Origin: an uncultured Parabacteroides sp.
Lineage (GTDB): Bacteria > Bacteroidota > Bacteroidia > Bacteroidales > Tannerellaceae
Reading direction: 5' to 3'
DNA: 31,517 bases
NCBI GenBank assembly: GCA_934725305.1
Contig: CAKVBA010000031.1
Span: 1-31,517 of the forward strand
Each line of letters opens with the position of its first letter. The stretch's first letter is position 1. The notes under the pieces are model-generated. The model did no database searches. It was not told the DNA's origin and was given only the letters and a program-made list of their open reading frames with translations. The position numbers and the translations under genes were made by a program. Shown here one piece after another: positions 28,809 through 31,517 of the stretch.

Positions 28809-29237
28809 ATGGATACATGTAGTGAACATAAAGAAAAACAATTACGTGATTATTTGTTGAACAGGTTGTCGCCTGAAGAGATGGAGGCTTTTCAGTTTCA
28901 TCTGTTTCATTGTACAAGTTGTCAGAATAATTTGAAGCGTATGCGTCGGTTGGCCCGTGGTGAGGAGGAGCAGACAATTCCCCTGCCTGATCGGACGGAG
29001 CGTGACAGCGCGAAGCCGTTGCTCCTGTTCTCTACATGGATGCGTGTAGCAGCGGTTGCCGGTTTATTGTGTGTGTTAGTCGGAGGCGGTTACTATTACT
29101 TCTCTTCGCCGGTGGAGGAAGAATGGCAAATAGAGATGAACGAGATGCCGGTTCTTCATTCGGGTGATTCCGTACGGGTCGAAGCGGATAGTACAGCAGT
29201 AGAGTTAAAAAAAGAGGAGACTGGCGATGAGGAATAA
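28809..29237 (+). CDS. Zinc-finger anti-sigma-like membrane protein
   Basis: A 142-residue protein with a zf-HC2-like N-terminus: a helix (LRDYLLNRLSPEEMEAFQFH) leading into H31-x3-C35-x2-C38. One membrane segment follows (~79-98, MRVAAVAGLLCVLVGGGYYY) and a short acidic periplasmic tail. This is the standard layout of an ECF anti-sigma factor that holds its sigma at the membrane through the cytosolic zinc finger. The gene begins one base after the sigma-like gene and overlaps the next lipoprotein gene by 11 bp, so the three are probably coupled. Confidence 0.78.
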   Translation: MDTCSEHKEKQLRDYLLNRLSPEEMEAFQFHLFHCTSCQNNLKRMRRLARGEEEQTIPLPDRTERDSAKPLLLFSTWMRVAAVAGLLCVLVGGGYYYFSSPVEEEWQIEMNEMPVLHSGDSVRVEADSTAVELKKEETGDEE

Positions 29238-30201
29238 ATGGATTGGTCTGTTGCTTTTTTTAGGTCTGCTTTCCTGTAGTGCGCCTAAGCGAAATGTTTC
29301 ATCGGTGCAGATAGAGAAGAAGGGACCGTTACAGCATGAGGTGCAACGCCTGTATGCTGAGGGTTATCATACGCTTGCCGGAAAATTACCGTTGGAAGAG
29401 CAGCTTGCCGAGTCTTGGCGCTATCAGCGAGAGAAAGACGAAGGGGGCGAAGCTCGCTATTTTGTTGTTTCTGCTAAATCGAAGGGAGACACCTTTGATG
29501 CCGCCCGTCTGCAGGCCGAGAGCTTGGCAAAGGTGCAGTTGGCCGGATTGATGGAGACGCGCATCGGGCAGCTTGTGACCAATAGATTAGAATCGTCTGA
29601 CGGCAACACACTGATGAAAACAGTGGCCAGCAGCAAGAACCTGGTTACGACCCGTCTCTCTAATGTGTATCCTTTATTAGAGGTCTATAAAGAGTGTCCG
29701 GATGGCAAGATAGAGGTGCAGCTTGTGATGGGATGCGACCGCCGATGGGCTAGAGAAATTGCGTGGGCCGTTATTTCGGCCGAGGCCGCACAGAACACCG
29801 ACCGTCCTCAGTCGTTCTCCTTTTCGTTGGAGGGACTGAAACAGGCTTACCGCAGTGGCGAGGCGTTGAACTTTTCGCTGCAGGCCGATCAGGATTGTTA
29901 TTATCATCTGTTTGTTTTTGATGCAGATGGCGTTAAGCATCTCTATCCCGGAGAATATGAGCCGAGTGTCTGTTATAAAAAGGGACAGAAATATACATTT
30001 CCCCGCAATCAATGGGTTGCCTATAGCATCGAGAAGGGGAATCGTTCAACTCGCTATGAACAGAATATATTGTTAGTGGTAGCCACTCGCAAAGAGATAC
30101 CTTTCAAAGGCGAGGAATCTGTTAGCAAAGTGTTGGAATGGATGCGCAGCATTCCGGAAGATTTACGCAGTGATCATTATTATTCTTTCCTTTCTGAATA
30201 A
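29227..30201 (+). CDS. LPP20/DUF4384-like lipoprotein
   Basis: A 324-residue lipoprotein with lipobox LLSC (C17). The middle (~75-185) looks like the LPP20/FlgO-type fold, with a repeated-Ala/Leu helix (DAARLQAESLAKVQLAGLME). Residues ~196-290 fit DUF4384 (SLEGLKQAYRSGEALNFSLQ, YYHLFVFDADGVKHLYP), a module found in exported proteins of uncertain role. Its ATG lies inside the anti-sigma gene (11-bp overlap), and the next gene starts 8 bp after its stop. It probably sits at a membrane as part of the envelope complex served by the sigma/anti-sigma pair, which is inference. Confidence 0.75.
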   Translation: MRNKWIGLLLFLGLLSCSAPKRNVSSVQIEKKGPLQHEVQRLYAEGYHTLAGKLPLEEQLAESWRYQREKDEGGEARYFVVSAKSKGDTFDAARLQAESLAKVQLAGLMETRIGQLVTNRLESSDGNTLMKTVASSKNLVTTRLSNVYPLLEVYKECPDGKIEVQLVMGCDRRWAREIAWAVISAEAAQNTDRPQSFSFSLEGLKQAYRSGEALNFSLQADQDCYYHLFVFDADGVKHLYPGEYEPSVCYKKGQKYTFPRNQWVAYSIEKGNRSTRYEQNILLVVATRKEIPFKGEESVSKVLEWMRSIPEDLRSDHYYSFLSE

Positions 30202-30209
30202 GTAGGTCT

Positions 30210-31517
30210 ATGAGAAAATGTGGAATGATATGGACTTGTTTGTGGCTGGTCTCTCTTTGGTGTGGATGTGCGGAGTCGGCAGAAGCGCAGGTGCGTGACG
30301 ATGAGTACAAAGATTTCCTCTCTTCTATACAGACCGAATTCTATGCTTTTGAGGACAGTATCAACAGGGATTTTGCCAACTATCTGGAGCAGGCCTGGCA
30401 AGAGTTTACGGTGTATGAGGGAACAGAGCCTCCCGTTTATGCCGCCGGAGCAACCTGTTTAGAGGCCAAAGAGTCTGCACCTCTGCCGTCTGACGGTTCC
30501 TTTTTTGGCAGCTCGTTGCAGTTTCCTTTCCCCATAGGCGGCATGCTTTCGCTGCCCGATTTGTCTGAAAAGGTGGTGGCCGATGGCTGGCGGAAACTTG
30601 GGGCAGAAGATTTCTCCGCTTTCTTCAAGGCCTATACGCATTATTCCCGGCAGTTTTGTCTGAATGATTGGGGAAACTTTCTGCTGCTCAAATATGCAAC
30701 GCAGCAGCGATATGCCTCCCTCTCTTCTCATGAACAGACGTTGTTTCTGTTCTACCTGTTGAATCTGGCAGGCTATAAGGCCAAGATTGGGCGGGTGGGC
30801 ACCGACAGGTTGGTCTTGCTCATCCCGTTTCAAGAAGAGATTTATAAGATACCCTTTATTCGGGTGGGCGGGAGAAAGTATTATATCATGGACCTCTCTT
30901 CCCCACAGTTGAAGAAACTCTATTCCATTGTTCCCGATTATCCAAAGTCTGATAGGACCATTTCTCTGCAAATTCCTATGGCTTTGGATTTTCCTGTTGA
31001 TAAGGTTAAGCGCGATTTCACAGGCAAATACCCTTGTTCGTTGCAGTTGAACAGCAATCTGCTCAATTTCTATGCCTCCTTCCCTCTCTGTGACTTGTCG
31101 GTCTATTTCGGTGCATCGCTCTCCGACGGGTTTAAACGTCAGATGGACGAGCTGGTGAAGCCTCCGTTGAAGGGGAAAAAATGCTCCGAACAGATGGCCT
31201 GGTTGTTGGACTTTGTTCAGCAAACATTTACGCACAAACCCGATATAGAGGTGCATAAATCGGAAGTTTATTATTTCCCCGAGGAAACTGCTTTCTATCC
31301 CTATGCAGATTGTGAAGATTTATCCGTATTTTTGTCGTGGCTGGTACGACGGTATATAACAAACAATGTGTTGATCCTGTATTATCCGAACCATGTGGCC
31401 ATTGCCGTGGAGCGTTATGACGGATATAAGGGAGAAGTTTGTAAGCCTCCGGTAAAGTACGTATTTTCTGCAATCTCTTCGTCCAGTATCTTTGTACCCA
31501 AAAATAAGACTTATGAT
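30210..31517 (+). CDS. Exported transglutaminase-like protein (3' end outside window)
   Basis: Open from the ATG at 30210 to the window end: 436 residues without a stop. A hydrophobic signal (CGMIWTCLWLVSLWCGC) ends in a possible lipobox Cys. A mixed region follows with no motif I recognise. The C-terminal part looks like a transglutaminase/papain-like core: YPYADCEDLSVFLSWLVRRY with candidate catalytic C368, then VLILYYPNHVAIAVE with candidate H395. Similar DCED and NHVAIAV blocks occur in Bacteroidetes transglutaminase-like proteins. The acid residue of the triad is not assigned. It starts 8 bp after the DUF4384-like gene and belongs to that operon. Confidence 0.72.
   Translation, partial: MRKCGMIWTCLWLVSLWCGCAESAEAQVRDDEYKDFLSSIQTEFYAFEDSINRDFANYLEQAWQEFTVYEGTEPPVYAAGATCLEAKESAPLPSDGSFFGSSLQFPFPIGGMLSLPDLSEKVVADGWRKLGAEDFSAFFKAYTHYSRQFCLNDWGNFLLLKYATQQRYASLSSHEQTLFLFYLLNLAGYKAKIGRVGTDRLVLLIPFQEEIYKIPFIRVGGRKYYIMDLSSPQLKKLYSIVPDYPKSDRTISLQIPMALDFPVDKVKRDFTGKYPCSLQLNSNLLNFYASFPLCDLSVYFGASLSDGFKRQMDELVKPPLKGKKCSEQMAWLLDFVQQTFTHKPDIEVHKSEVYYFPEETAFYPYADCEDLSVFLSWLVRRYITNNVLILYYPNHVAIAVERYDGYKGEVCKPPVKYVFSAISSSSIFVPKNKTYD

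Overview
The window looks like a chromosomal segment of a gut-type Bacteroidales bacterium, possibly Parabacteroides or a relative (genus is a guess). The reasons are the Bacteroidetes -7 promoter motif TAnnTTTG upstream of many genes (with TTTG or TTG 19-20 bp further upstream in the best cases), AT-rich leaders with few Shine-Dalgarno sites, many signal-peptide and lipobox proteins, and the gene order hpt-adk-obgE-yfiH. No tRNA, rRNA, CRISPR array, integrase or transposase was seen.

Layout. (1) 1-771 is non-coding, with the first copy of a 22-bp-periodic repeat element, followed by a periplasmic GH2 beta-galactosidase (772-3897). (2) 4134-9023, minus strand: a probable four-gene operon of Xaa-Pro aminopeptidase, gamma-carbonic anhydrase-like protein, CBM9-like lipoprotein and secreted C1B peptidase, read from a good promoter at 9055-9084. 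(3) proC (minus) and a second secreted C1 peptidase (plus) diverge from 9902-10058. (4) A 738-bp non-coding convergent region (11268-12005) holds the second repeat element between two inverted ~62-bp terminator-like arms. (5) A DPP-IV-type peptidase and a bifunctional NAD(P)HX repair enzyme (minus). (6) 15941-22660, plus strand, housekeeping: hpt, adk, obgE, yfiH-like, B3/B4-domain protein, a small winged-helix protein, a ZapB-like coiled-coil protein with zapA, and rny. (7) 22661-23698 is a repeat-rich non-coding stretch with a four-unit 22-bp array and the third repeat element. (8) 23699-31517 is an accessory locus: two tandemly duplicated Kelch-propeller lipoproteins, an outer-membrane-barrel-like protein, a sigma-70-like factor with an unusual N-terminal extension, a zinc-finger anti-sigma-like membrane protein, an LPP20/DUF4384-like lipoprotein and a transglutaminase-like exported protein cut by the window end.

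How the parts may work together. Regions 2-5 are rich in peptidases: secreted DPP-IV and two secreted C1 enzymes, cytosolic PepP, and proC. This fits a peptide-feeding lifestyle with attention to proline peptides, but the shared logic is inference. The last locus has the form of a regulated envelope system: sigma and anti-sigma genes are 1 bp apart, the anti-sigma overlaps the next lipoprotein gene, and the following gap is 8 bp. I do not recognise this gene set as a named system, and it is the best candidate for something undescribed. The three repeat elements are the other unexplained structure: colinear ~350-bp sequences built on an exact 22-bp period and placed only in the longest non-coding regions.
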